The translations under genes were made by a program, and so were the position numbers. The notes below the pieces were generated by a model that saw nothing but the letters and a program-made list of their open reading frames with translations, was not told the origin of the DNA and ran no database searches. A stretch of 35,295 bases of DNA, taken from NCBI GenBank assembly GCA_023415835.1, contig JAEZJK010000069.1, forward strand, positions 1 to 35,295. Reading direction: 5' to 3'. Source of the DNA: Bacillota bacterium (GTDB lineage: Bacteria; Bacillota; UBA4882; UBA8346). Positions 22,951 through 31,135 of this stretch are shown one piece after another (the stretch's first letter is position 1; each line of letters opens with the position of its first letter).

Positions 22951-23995
22951 GAAACTAAAAGTTGGAGTCATTGGAACCGGTTTGGCTTGGGAGAGATTGC
23001 ATTACCCTGCTTTTCAGGAATTGGCGGATAAGTACGAGATAGTTGCTCTCTGTGATGTTGACCGAAGCCGAGCCGAAGATTGGGGACGGCGTTTGGGATT
23101 AAATATTGAAGGGGATGTATTTACGGATTTCTATGCAATGTTAGAAAGGCCGGATTTACAGGTTATTGACGTTTTAGTCCCAATCGCCGAGAACCATCCG
23201 GTGGGCGAAGCGGTAGCTAGGACTGGAAAAGCGGTGATTCTAGAAAAACCAATGGGCGCCACCCTGGAACAAGCCTTGGCTACTAAACGAATTTATGATC
23301 ATTATGATGTCAAAATGTTAATCGCGGAAAACTACCGTTACAATGAAGAGTTCAATCTAATTAAAAGCTTAGTGCTTGAAAAGAAAGTCGGTAACCCGGT
23401 CTTCTTTCTTTACCACAGTACCAGTTGTTTCCCTTGCGCAATGACTAAGGACACCTTCTCGGCTACTGAATGGAGGCAGCACCCGGATTATCCCGGCGGA
23501 GACATTTTGGACGCAGCAATTCATGATTTGGCTGGGATCCGGACTATTTTTGGAGAGATCGAGCATTTACAAGCTTACGGTGTTAAACAAAGGGACGAGT
23601 TCAGCCCCTACGCGGCAATTACCGTTAACTTAAAGTTTTTTAACGGGATAATCGGAGAATTTTCGTATTATCCGGCTGGCCAGGAACCTCAAAAACCGTT
23701 GCTAGGGTTAAGGATCTTCTGCCAAAATGGCATGATTTATTTGGAAGATACCAAATGCGGGATTATAAACGTCTTCTATAATAATGGCAGCCAAGAACAG
23801 ATTTATTACCGCCCAAACCGGGGTTACTATAATGAACTGCTAAATTTTTATAATGCAGTATTATATAATGAACCGATCCGAGTTACACCGGAGGTGGAGA
23901 TCGGGGATATCAGGACGGTTTTTGCAATTCTTCAGTCCATTAAGGAGGAGGAAATTGTAAAAGTAGATCGGGTGCGGGAACTTGTATTTGTTTAA
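22949..23995 (+). CDS. Gfo/Idh/MocA family oxidoreductase
   Basis: An NAD(P)-dependent dehydrogenase of the glucose-fructose oxidoreductase / inositol dehydrogenase family, with unknown substrate. With the TTG 22949 start (348 residues) it begins MKLKVGVIGTGLAW, the usual Rossmann entry. The other marks are the VLVPIAENHPVGEAVARTGKAV helix region (key residues N70 and H71, roughly), EKPMGATLEQA with the conserved EKP, and the C-terminal substrate domain with DILDAAIHDLAGIRTIFG. An ATG at 22901 is in frame but lacks a ribosome-binding site and would place the terminator hairpin inside the coding region. It converges on modB; the stops overlap on a shared TTAA. Confidence 0.88.
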   Translation: MKLKVGVIGTGLAWERLHYPAFQELADKYEIVALCDVDRSRAEDWGRRLGLNIEGDVFTDFYAMLERPDLQVIDVLVPIAENHPVGEAVARTGKAVILEKPMGATLEQALATKRIYDHYDVKMLIAENYRYNEEFNLIKSLVLEKKVGNPVFFLYHSTSCFPCAMTKDTFSATEWRQHPDYPGGDILDAAIHDLAGIRTIFGEIEHLQAYGVKQRDEFSPYAAITVNLKFFNGIIGEFSYYPAGQEPQKPLLGLRIFCQNGMIYLEDTKCGIINVFYNNGSQEQIYYRPNRGYYNELLNFYNAVLYNEPIRVTPEVEIGDIRTVFAILQSIKEEEIVKVDRVRELVFV

Positions 23996-24729
23996 GGAGC
24001 GCTCCTTTTCTCAAGTATTAAATTTCGGCGTTTTAATGTAAGAGTTCCCCAATTATCCAAGCGGCGATCAAGCGCCTGTGCCAAACCGGTTATCAGTAAG
24101 CAGAGAGCGGCTAATAAGGCGGCGGTGGTATGGGCTTTGATTAGGTCGCCGCTCATAACCGCTCCCCAAATGGATAAAGAAAGCGTTTGGGTTTTTCCGG
24201 GAATGTTTCCGGCTACCATAAAAGTAGCCCCAAATTCCCCCATGGCCCTAAGAAAGGCCAGCATTATTCCGGCGATGGTTCCTTTGGCCGCTAATGGTAA
24301 CCTGACTAGCAATAACACTTTCGTTTCAGAGGCGCCGTCCAGACGGGCGGCCTCCAGTATTTCCACGGGAATCATTTCCAGAAACCCTTTGCAAGCTTTG
24401 TAAACAAGTGGAATAGCGGCCACGGAAGCGGCAATAACGGCTGCAGTAGGAGTAAAAATCAATTCCAGCCGAAAGAAATTATTGATGAAATTTCCCACCA
24501 GTCCGGTCCTTCCCAATACGATCAACAGATAGAAGCCCATTACGGTAGGGGGAAGCACCAGCGGTAACGAGATGATACTTTCAAGTAGAGTAGACCAGAA
24601 AGAAAATTTTCCAAAAAGCAACCAAGCAAAGAGGCCACCCCAGAATAAGGCGATTAGGGTCGCTAATCCAGCTACTTTTAGGGATAGAAATGTTGGGGCA
24701 ATAATTTCTAAGATAAAATTGGTATCCAT
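23992..24729 (-). CDS. modB: Molybdate ABC transporter permease
   Basis: The membrane channel of the molybdate importer that feeds FeMo-cofactor synthesis. The 245 residues have about five or six hydrophobic helices and the family's EAA loop, VEILEAARLDGASETKVLLL (about 121-140), preceded by SLPLVLPPTVMGFYLLIVLG (54-73, characteristic of ModB/CysT permeases). Its ATG overlaps the modA stop by one base (TAATG), so the two are coupled. modC, the ATPase, does not follow: the next gene is the convergent oxidoreductase. A sulfate or tungstate permease is an alternative, but the nif context favours molybdate. Confidence 0.92.
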   Translation of the reverse strand: MDTNFILEIIAPTFLSLKVAGLATLIALFWGGLFAWLLFGKFSFWSTLLESIISLPLVLPPTVMGFYLLIVLGRTGLVGNFINNFFRLELIFTPTAAVIAASVAAIPLVYKACKGFLEMIPVEILEAARLDGASETKVLLLVRLPLAAKGTIAGIMLAFLRAMGEFGATFMVAGNIPGKTQTLSLSIWGAVMSGDLIKAHTTAALLAALCLLITGLAQALDRRLDNWGTLTLKRRNLILEKRSAP

Positions 24730-25517
24730 TAACCGTCACCGCCAGGCAAAAACCCGTATGCTTGAAATGTTTTTTGACCCAATGATCCAGTGATAAACTT
24801 GATAAATTCCAGAGCAATTCCCTTTTTGGAAGTTCGTTTAAGAATGGCGATCCCATAATGGATGTCGATTAAGTCCGACCCTGCTTGAGCAATTATTTTA
24901 ACTTTGTTCGAGATTTGGGCATCGGTGCTATAAACCAAGGCCGTATCGACTTCTCCGATCTCAACCCAGGCTAAGGCTTGGCGAACATTGGATGCCAAAA
25001 TTAACTTGGGCTGGACTATCTTAGCCAAATTCAACTTCTTTAGTAATTCCATGCCGTATTTTCCGGCAGGAACATAAGCGGGATCTCCAATGGCAATCCT
25101 TTTAATTTCCGGCGTTGTTAAGGCTAAAAATGAACTATTGTTATCAAGCCGTAAACCCGGCCTGACTACCATTACCAGATTATTGCGGCACAGAATTTTA
25201 AAAGATCCTAGGGCCACCAAGTCTTTTTTCATCAAAGTTTTTAAGTTGTCAATACTGGCGCCGGCGAAAAGATCGACTGGGGCGCCCTGCTCGATCTGAG
25301 CCTGTAAAGCGCCGGTAGCGCCGAAATTGAATAAGAAGTCGATCTCAGGGTGAGCTGATTCATATTTTTCAGCCAGTTCGGTTAAGACATCGGATAGACT
25401 AGAGGCTGCAGCAATTATTAATTCCTCCCGATTGGCCGTTTTGCCTTGGGGAGGGGCTACCCCAAGAATCAAGCTTAAACATAATAAAGAGTAAAGTAAA
25501 AATTTTTTGGTTAACAT
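24729..25517 (-). CDS. modA: Molybdate-binding periplasmic-type protein
   Basis: The solute receptor of the molybdate transporter. Residues 1-26 form a signal peptide (MLTKKFLLYSLLCLSLILG start); there is no convincing lipobox. The mature protein shows ELIIAAASSLSDVLTELAEKY with the anion-binding Ser residues, FNFGATGALQAQIEQGAPVD, the IAIGDPAYVPAGKYGMELL segment and GEVDTALVYSTDA near residue 185, all typical of ModA. At 262 residues the length is normal. Two bases separate it from nifV, so nifV-modA-modB reads as one operon. Confidence 0.93.
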   Translation of the reverse strand: MLTKKFLLYSLLCLSLILGVAPPQGKTANREELIIAAASSLSDVLTELAEKYESAHPEIDFLFNFGATGALQAQIEQGAPVDLFAGASIDNLKTLMKKDLVALGSFKILCRNNLVMVVRPGLRLDNNSSFLALTTPEIKRIAIGDPAYVPAGKYGMELLKKLNLAKIVQPKLILASNVRQALAWVEIGEVDTALVYSTDAQISNKVKIIAQAGSDLIDIHYGIAILKRTSKKGIALEFIKFITGSLGQKTFQAYGFLPGGDG

Positions 25518-25519
25518 AT

Positions 25520-26662
25520 TTAATCCTTCCTATGTTCGGAATATAACCGGGTAAGTTCGTCAATGGAACAAGCCCCTTTTTTATTAATACTGGCTTCGCG
25601 TACGTAGTGCAGTAATTTATGGGCTTCAGAATTATCGATTTGGATACCATTCTTGGCCAAAAGGTGCCGGATTGAAGTTATTCCAGAATGTTTTCCAAGT
25701 ACAAATTCGGAAGCGTTCCTACCGACGGTCTGGGCTGGAAACGGTTCATAAGTTGAACTATCGTGAAGTAGGCCATGACAATGGATACCCGATTCATGTA
25801 AAAAAACAGTCTCGCCGGTGATAGGCTTATTGACCGGGATGGTCCGCCCGGAGGCGGTCGCCACCAGATCGGCAAGCTTATAAAACTTTGAAGTGTCGAT
25901 ACCAGGGTCAAGCCCGCAAGAATGAATCAAGGCGATGATCACTTCTTCCAATGGAGCGTTACCGGCACGCTCACCCAATCCGTTCACGGTAACGCTAATC
26001 CCTTTAACACCGGCGGCTACAGCAGTGACCGTATTGGCGGTAGCCATTCCCAAATCATTATGGCCGTGAAATTCCAAGTCGAGATCGGGAACAGTTTTTA
26101 CCAGCCCGTCAATTAAATGCCAGGTTTGAATCGGATTTAAGATGCCGACGGTATCGGCGATTCGTAAGCGTTCAACCCCGGATTTTTGAGCGGTATCAGC
26201 AAAATAAGTTAAAAATTCAGGTTCGGCCCGGGAGGCGTCCTGGGCTCCAATGGAAACCAATCTAAATTCATTCTTAGCATATTTCAACAATTCCTGAAGC
26301 TGATCCATGACCCAGTCAGTCGATTTTTTAAGCGCCTTAATGTGAATCGGTGATACCGGAAATGAGATATGGACACTATCGATGCCTGAAAACCTTGCCT
26401 GAACAAGATCTTTTTTTAACGCCCTACACCAACAGGTAAGCCGGGTAGGGAGGTCGAGATTCCGAATGGCCTTGATATCCAGGATTTCAGTTTCCCCCAT
26501 CGCCGGAATTCCGATTTCCAACTCGGGAATACCCAGTTCGGCTAGTTTTGTAGCAATCGCCATTTTTTCTTGACGACTAAAAACCACGCCCGGCGCTTGT
26601 TCCCCATCTCGCAATGTGGTATCGATTATCCAAACGGGCTTACTTATAAATCTTGTTTCCAT
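25520..26662 (-). CDS. nifV: Homocitrate synthase NifV
   Basis: Makes homocitrate, the organic ligand of FeMo-cofactor, from acetyl-CoA and 2-oxoglutarate. The catalytic start WIIDTTLRDGEQAPGVVFSR (about 11-30), the LEFHGHNDLGMATANTV histidine site and NGLGERAGNAPLEEV are present. At 380 residues it lacks the leucine-binding C-terminal domain of LeuA, which with its place beside nif genes and the QAPGV start marks it as NifV. ATG 26662 is eight bases after GGAG; three extra in-frame codons upstream begin with GTG and are less likely. It continues directly into modA. Confidence 0.94.
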   Translation of the reverse strand: METRFISKPVWIIDTTLRDGEQAPGVVFSRQEKMAIATKLAELGIPELEIGIPAMGETEILDIKAIRNLDLPTRLTCWCRALKKDLVQARFSGIDSVHISFPVSPIHIKALKKSTDWVMDQLQELLKYAKNEFRLVSIGAQDASRAEPEFLTYFADTAQKSGVERLRIADTVGILNPIQTWHLIDGLVKTVPDLDLEFHGHNDLGMATANTVTAVAAGVKGISVTVNGLGERAGNAPLEEVIIALIHSCGLDPGIDTSKFYKLADLVATASGRTIPVNKPITGETVFLHESGIHCHGLLHDSSTYEPFPAQTVGRNASEFVLGKHSGITSIRHLLAKNGIQIDNSEAHKLLHYVREASINKKGACSIDELTRLYSEHRKD

Positions 26663-26726
26663 AGCCAACACTCCTACAATTGCGGTTATGAGCTACGTAT
26701 TTAACGATATTGGTGTTAGTTTTGGT

Positions 26727-27032
26727 TCATGTTAAAATGTAATTTTCAGCGGGTTGGCCTTTTTCGAGGGCATCTAAAATTTCATCAATAGCGTCTTCAG
26801 TTACATTGCCGTACCAATAACCTTCGGGATAAATTACCATTACCGGCCCCCGATCGCAAGCCTTTAAGCACCCTGAATTGGAGACCATAATCTGGTCCAT
26901 ACCCCGGTCGGAAAGCTCCGTTTCCAAGTACATAATCAAATCGGCTCCGTTCTTGTTTTTACAGGTCCCCTTCGGTTCACCGCTAATCCGGGAGCTGGTA
27001 CAGACGAAAATATGATGTTTTGGTTTTACCAT
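26727..27032 (-). CDS. Thioredoxin-fold 2Fe-2S ferredoxin of the C. pasteurianum type
   Basis: A 101-residue homodimeric-type ferredoxin that closely resembles the [2Fe-2S] ferredoxin of Clostridium pasteurianum, a protein associated with nitrogenase in that organism. The N-terminus KPKHHIFVCTSS, the IYPEGYWYGNVTEDAIDEIL end and the cluster cysteines C11, C24, C55 and C59 all align. The C. pasteurianum protein has a fifth, non-ligand cysteine at position 14; here it is serine. Likely an electron carrier or redox partner of the nitrogenase or NifB/NifEN assembly proteins. AAGGAGG precedes the ATG. It lies between nifB and nifV. Confidence 0.88.
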   Translation of the reverse strand: MVKPKHHIFVCTSSRISGEPKGTCKNKNGADLIMYLETELSDRGMDQIMVSNSGCLKACDRGPVMVIYPEGYWYGNVTEDAIDEILDALEKGQPAENYILT

Positions 27033-27114
27033 TACAGATTCCTCCTTAATTTAAATTATTATTGGGCGATAAAAATGAGGTTTGCAGAAATAACATTCAT
27101 CTTGATGACCATCT

Positions 27115-28374
27115 TTAGCCGCAACCCGTTCCGCTTCCCTTACATCCGCTGCATCCGGGTGGGCTTCGTTTTTTTAAGCTATTTTCATGTCCGGAGAAGA
27201 CCGCTTCTAACCCTTGTTCGATTAAACCCTCCATCTCAATTAAGCGGATTCCTTCCTGTTTCAAGACTTCACGCGGGGGATCTCCTGCCGCGCTCACCAA
27301 AATCACCCGGCAATCCCTTAAAATAGCCGCCAAATCATGCCAACGTTGTTTGGCATTGCCGGGAGCCGGCGTCCGGCGGGTATCTGCCAAATAATATCCG
27401 GACTGATCCTTACCATAGATTAGCAATTCTTCAGCTTCTCCCAGGTGCTGATTGACCAACATTCCTTCTAATGAAGCTACGGCTATGTATGGCCGGTTTT
27501 CACCGGGATTTAGAGGCATAATCGCTGAGTCTCTCAAGAACAAGTATGTTTCTCGGTCCAACTCCTTGCCCAAGAGGCCGACCGCGTCTGCGCGACATCT
27601 GGCGCAATGTTCCATTTGGGGTAAATACTTGCCGGTTACACGGCGGATCCAGGAAATTTCCTCTACACCCGGGGCTTTAAGATCTTCGAAAACTGTACCG
27701 GTAGTCGGGTAAATTGGAATACAATTCATAAGATCCGCTCCTAATGTTTTCATCTGGCGGGCCACCTCTGCCAAATGAGAATCGTTGACACCGGGGATGA
27801 TTATGGAGTTAACCTTAACTGTAATGCCGTGCTTTTTCAATCCGGCGATCGCCGCTTGCTGCCTTTCCCAGAGGAATTTGGCGGCATCCTTGCCACGGTA
27901 AATTATTTTACCATCCCGGACCCAAGCATAGATCGAGCCGCCGATTTCCGGGTCCACCGCATTAACAGTGATGGTAACATGACTGACGCCCAAATCCGCC
28001 AACTCGGCGACATATGGGGGAAGGTTCAAACCATTGGATGCGAGACAAAAGATCATTTCCCGGAATTTCATTTTAACTTGTTTAAGCGTTTCCAAAGTCT
28101 CCAAGGGATTGGCCAAGGGGTCTCCGGGTCCGGCAATACCGATAGTCGAAATTTCAGGATGTTTCTTTAAGGCCTGTTCCACATAATAGACCGCTTGGCC
28201 CGGAGATAGTATTGCGCTGCTAACTCCCGGACGGCTTTCGCCGACACAGTCGAATTTGCGGTTGCAATAATTACATTGAATATTGCATTTCGGCGCTACC
28301 GGGAGATGCAATCGGCCGTATTGATGACGGGAATTAATATTAAAACAAGGATGCTTGGAATAATCTTTCAACAT
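27115..28374 (-). CDS. nifB: FeMo-cofactor biosynthesis protein NifB with fused NifX-like domain
   Basis: A radical SAM enzyme that fuses two 4Fe-4S units and inserts carbide to make NifB-co, the precursor of FeMo-cofactor. With ATG 28374 it has 419 residues. HPCFN (C10) precedes the radical SAM cysteines CNIQCNYC (C30, C34, C37); IGIAGPGDPLANP and the ASNGLNLP strand follow. Residues from about 298 (RPYIAVASLEGM) form a NifX/NafY-like cofactor-binding domain. The last 12 residues carry a Cys-Gly-rich tail (CSGCKGSGTGC). The ATG lies eight bases after GGAAG; an in-frame GTG upstream is less likely. It follows nifN after 15 bases. Confidence 0.95.
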   Translation of the reverse strand: MLKDYSKHPCFNINSRHQYGRLHLPVAPKCNIQCNYCNRKFDCVGESRPGVSSAILSPGQAVYYVEQALKKHPEISTIGIAGPGDPLANPLETLETLKQVKMKFREMIFCLASNGLNLPPYVAELADLGVSHVTITVNAVDPEIGGSIYAWVRDGKIIYRGKDAAKFLWERQQAAIAGLKKHGITVKVNSIIIPGVNDSHLAEVARQMKTLGADLMNCIPIYPTTGTVFEDLKAPGVEEISWIRRVTGKYLPQMEHCARCRADAVGLLGKELDRETYLFLRDSAIMPLNPGENRPYIAVASLEGMLVNQHLGEAEELLIYGKDQSGYYLADTRRTPAPGNAKQRWHDLAAILRDCRVILVSAAGDPPREVLKQEGIRLIEMEGLIEQGLEAVFSGHENSLKKRSPPGCSGCKGSGTGCG

Positions 28375-28389
28375 CGAGATCACTTCCTT

Positions 28390-29742
28390 TTAGATGTAAC
28401 TCCAACCTATCGCTGCCTTTTCCTGACGTTCCCGGATCAGTTCATTCACAATCCGGTCAAAAAGCTGTTGGGCGCCGCGATAACCCAGATGTAAAATACG
28501 TTGGCCGCCAATCCGGTCGTGAATGGGAAAACCCACCCGGATCAAAGGGATGCCAAATTGCCGCGCCGTGGAATAACCTTTACTGTTGCCAATTAATAAA
28601 TCCGGTTGGATTTTTTCTACTAGGGAACCAATTTCATTAAAGTCGATCCCTTCAACGATCTTCATTTGAGACTTAAACTCAGGTAAAAGAGCGTATAAAT
28701 TAGTTTCCAATTTTCCGGTTTCGGCGCCGGTGGCGCAAAGCACCGGGATAACACCGATCTCAGCTAAAAAAGCCGCTATTCCTAGGACTAAATCAGGTTC
28801 ACCGTATAAAACCGCTTTTTTACCGAACAAATATTTATGGCCGTCAATATAGGAATCAACTAATCGGCCTCGTTCTTGCCGGTATTTTAAGGGGATCTCT
28901 TTCCCTGAGATTTTCGCCAGCAGCTCCATAAAAAGATCCGTTTCCTTAATACCGATCGGCAGTCCTAATTTCCAATAGTCGACGCCGAATTTTTTTAAAA
29001 AAAGGGCCGCATTTTGGGAATCGCCCACAGTCCTTCCTAGTTGAATCCCCGCTCGTGAACAGCCGGCGGATTGAATTTTTTCAAGGGGCGCTCCTCCTGG
29101 AGATATCTTCTGATATGAGTCCCATATTTCTCCATCCATGGTTTCCGAATAGTCCGGAAGCAACAGCAGGTCAAGGCCAAAATCGGAAAAGATTTCTTTA
29201 ATCAATCTTAAATCCGCCGTCGAAACCATGCCCGGAAAAAGAGAAACCAGATCCGTTTTCGGACCGCTCGTGGCCATCGCTTCGATAATGGCGCGGACCG
29301 TATCGTGAAAACCGTCAATATGCGAGCCTTGATAACTGGGGGTGGATACCGGGACAATCACCGGCCGGTCGGGGGATGAGTATTCTCGATTAAACTCATG
29401 CAGAATCATATGCAGATCATCGCCGATAGTCTCACTTAAACAGGTGGTGGCAATCCCGATCAAACTGGGTTTATATTGAACGATTAAGTTTTTAACGGCG
29501 GTTTTCAAATTTGTTCCGCCTCCAAAGATGGTGCTGCTTTCGGTGAAGTTGGAAGAAGCGATATCAACCGGTTCTTTAAAATGACTGATAAGATATCTCC
29601 GAATATAAGTAGCGCAGCCTTGAGAACCATGCAATAAAGGGACTGCTCCTTCAATACCGCGAAACACCAGGGAGGCGCCTAAGGGATTACATAGTTTGCA
29701 AGCATTAATTGTAGCTTTATGGGCCGCTTGATGCGAGCTCAT
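28390..29742 (-). CDS. nifN: FeMo-cofactor scaffold subunit NifN
   Basis: With NifE it forms the NifEN scaffold, on which NifB-co matures to FeMo-cofactor. The 450 residues resemble NifK: INACKLCNPLGASLVFRGIE, HGSQGCATYIRRYLISHF, the SNFTESSTIFGGG loop and GIATTCLSETIGDD. C18/C21-type, C46 and C104-type cysteines match the ligand pattern of the NifN family only partly, as usual. ATG 29742 is eight bases after AAGGAGG (29754-29748), which lies inside the end of nifE; the genes overlap by 26 bases. The alternative GTG 29751 abuts that site and is rejected. Confidence 0.94.
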   Translation of the reverse strand: MSSHQAAHKATINACKLCNPLGASLVFRGIEGAVPLLHGSQGCATYIRRYLISHFKEPVDIASSNFTESSTIFGGGTNLKTAVKNLIVQYKPSLIGIATTCLSETIGDDLHMILHEFNREYSSPDRPVIVPVSTPSYQGSHIDGFHDTVRAIIEAMATSGPKTDLVSLFPGMVSTADLRLIKEIFSDFGLDLLLLPDYSETMDGEIWDSYQKISPGGAPLEKIQSAGCSRAGIQLGRTVGDSQNAALFLKKFGVDYWKLGLPIGIKETDLFMELLAKISGKEIPLKYRQERGRLVDSYIDGHKYLFGKKAVLYGEPDLVLGIAAFLAEIGVIPVLCATGAETGKLETNLYALLPEFKSQMKIVEGIDFNEIGSLVEKIQPDLLIGNSKGYSTARQFGIPLIRVGFPIHDRIGGQRILHLGYRGAQQLFDRIVNELIRERQEKAAIGWSYI

Positions 29743-31102
29743 TGAGGACACCTCCTTCGATTGGTTTGAACTGTTGACGCGGTGTAAATTGCCAGACCGG
29801 ACTCAACACCGACCCATACACTTCTTTGGCAAAGTTCAACATCCCGACAAAACCAGCCAAAGCGGTCTTGCGCTCATGATTATGATCACAAAATCCGATG
29901 CCTAATTTATAAGCAATCGGCCGTTCTTTTACTCCGCCGATAAAAAGGTCGACACTTTTTTCATACAGAAAGTTTGAGAGTTCCAGCGGGTTGGAATCAT
30001 CCACAATAATAGTGTCTCTGTCACAAAGATCCTGTAAAAGTTGGTAATCGGTTTGGTTTCCGGTCTGTGAACCGACTACCGCAATCTCCATCCCTAATAA
30101 CCGTAACGCTTTGACTAGAGATAAAGCCTTAAACGCTCCCCCTACATAAATGGCGGCTCTTTTTCCGTTAAGAGCTTTACGGTACTCCAAGATTTGCGGA
30201 TAAATCCCATTAATTTCATTACGGATCAATTCTTGAGCGCGGTTCATCATTTCCGGATCATTAAAATGCCGGACTACGTTATATAACGACTCAGCCATAT
30301 CTTCGATACCGAAGTAAGATACTTGGATCCAAGGCGTACCATATTTTTCTTTCATTAACCGGGCCAGATAATTCATGGATCCCGAACATTGGACTAAATT
30401 CAAGGAGGCTCCGTGGGCCCGTTGAATCTCGTTAACCCTTCCATCTCCGGTAATACCCGCCACAACTTCCACGCCCATCTTGCGGTAGTACTCTTTGATA
30501 ATCCAAATTTCGCCCGCTAAATTATAATCGCCCAGAATATTAACGCTTTTTTTAGAGATGCCTTCGGTGGATCCCTGACCGATTAGTTCCATTAAGGCTG
30601 CGCAAGCAGCCTTATAACCATCTTTTTTGGTGCCCTTAAACCCTTCCGAATGAACCGGAATCACTGGGATCCCCTTCTCGGCGCCGACTCTTTTACAAAC
30701 TGCGCCGACATCATCGCCGATGACCCCTACAATACAGGTTCCATAAACAAAAGCGGCTTTGGGATGATAAGCTTCAATCAGCTCGGTCAGTGCTTGGTAA
30801 AGTTTGGGCTCACCGCCGTTAATAACCTCTGATTCTCTTAGATCAGTTGAGAAACTGAGGCGGTGCAATTCCGGACCGGAAGAAAGCGCGCCTCGGATAT
30901 CCCAGGTATAAGCCGCGCAACCGGCAGGACCATGCACTAGATGAATCGCATCGGCAATCGGATAAAGCACAACCCGGGAACCACAGAAAACGCAGGCTCT
31001 TTGGCTAACCGAACCGGCCACGCTTTGTTTTTCGCATTCAATCCGAAACTGATCCTCACCTTTACGGAAAACTTGATTTTTCCTAGCTTCGAGCACGTTC
31101 AC
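29717..31102 (-). CDS. nifE: FeMo-cofactor scaffold subunit NifE
   Basis: The NifD-like half of the NifEN scaffold. Cysteines in QRACVFCGSRVVLYPIADAI, HGPAGCAAYTWDIRGA and GTCIVGVIGDD provide the interfacial 4Fe-4S cluster ligands; SEGFKGTKKDGYKAACAAL and QCSGSMNYLARLMKEKYGTP also mark NifE. I prefer GTG 31102 (MNVLEARKNQVFRKGED, 461 residues): GGTGA lies five bases before it and family members start near this VLE-x-RK segment. TTG 31126 has no ribosome-binding site. Followed by nifN with a 26-base overlap and preceded by nifK after 33 bases. Confidence 0.92.
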   Translation of the reverse strand: MNVLEARKNQVFRKGEDQFRIECEKQSVAGSVSQRACVFCGSRVVLYPIADAIHLVHGPAGCAAYTWDIRGALSSGPELHRLSFSTDLRESEVINGGEPKLYQALTELIEAYHPKAAFVYGTCIVGVIGDDVGAVCKRVGAEKGIPVIPVHSEGFKGTKKDGYKAACAALMELIGQGSTEGISKKSVNILGDYNLAGEIWIIKEYYRKMGVEVVAGITGDGRVNEIQRAHGASLNLVQCSGSMNYLARLMKEKYGTPWIQVSYFGIEDMAESLYNVVRHFNDPEMMNRAQELIRNEINGIYPQILEYRKALNGKRAAIYVGGAFKALSLVKALRLLGMEIAVVGSQTGNQTDYQLLQDLCDRDTIIVDDSNPLELSNFLYEKSVDLFIGGVKERPIAYKLGIGFCDHNHERKTALAGFVGMLNFAKEVYGSVLSPVWQFTPRQQFKPIEGGVLNELASSGP

Positions 31103-31135
31103 AGCACTCACCCCACAATTCCGCAATTAAAAATG

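Noticed and set aside
23995..24006. Perfect AGGAGCGCTCCT palindrome as a strong terminator for the convergent genes
   Set aside because: It allows at most a four-base stem around a GCGC loop with a short T-run on one side; more likely coincidental within the modB 3' end.
27775..28170. 131-codon plus-strand frame opposite nifB
   Set aside because: It is the antisense shadow of a well-supported gene with no ribosome-binding site or family similarity.
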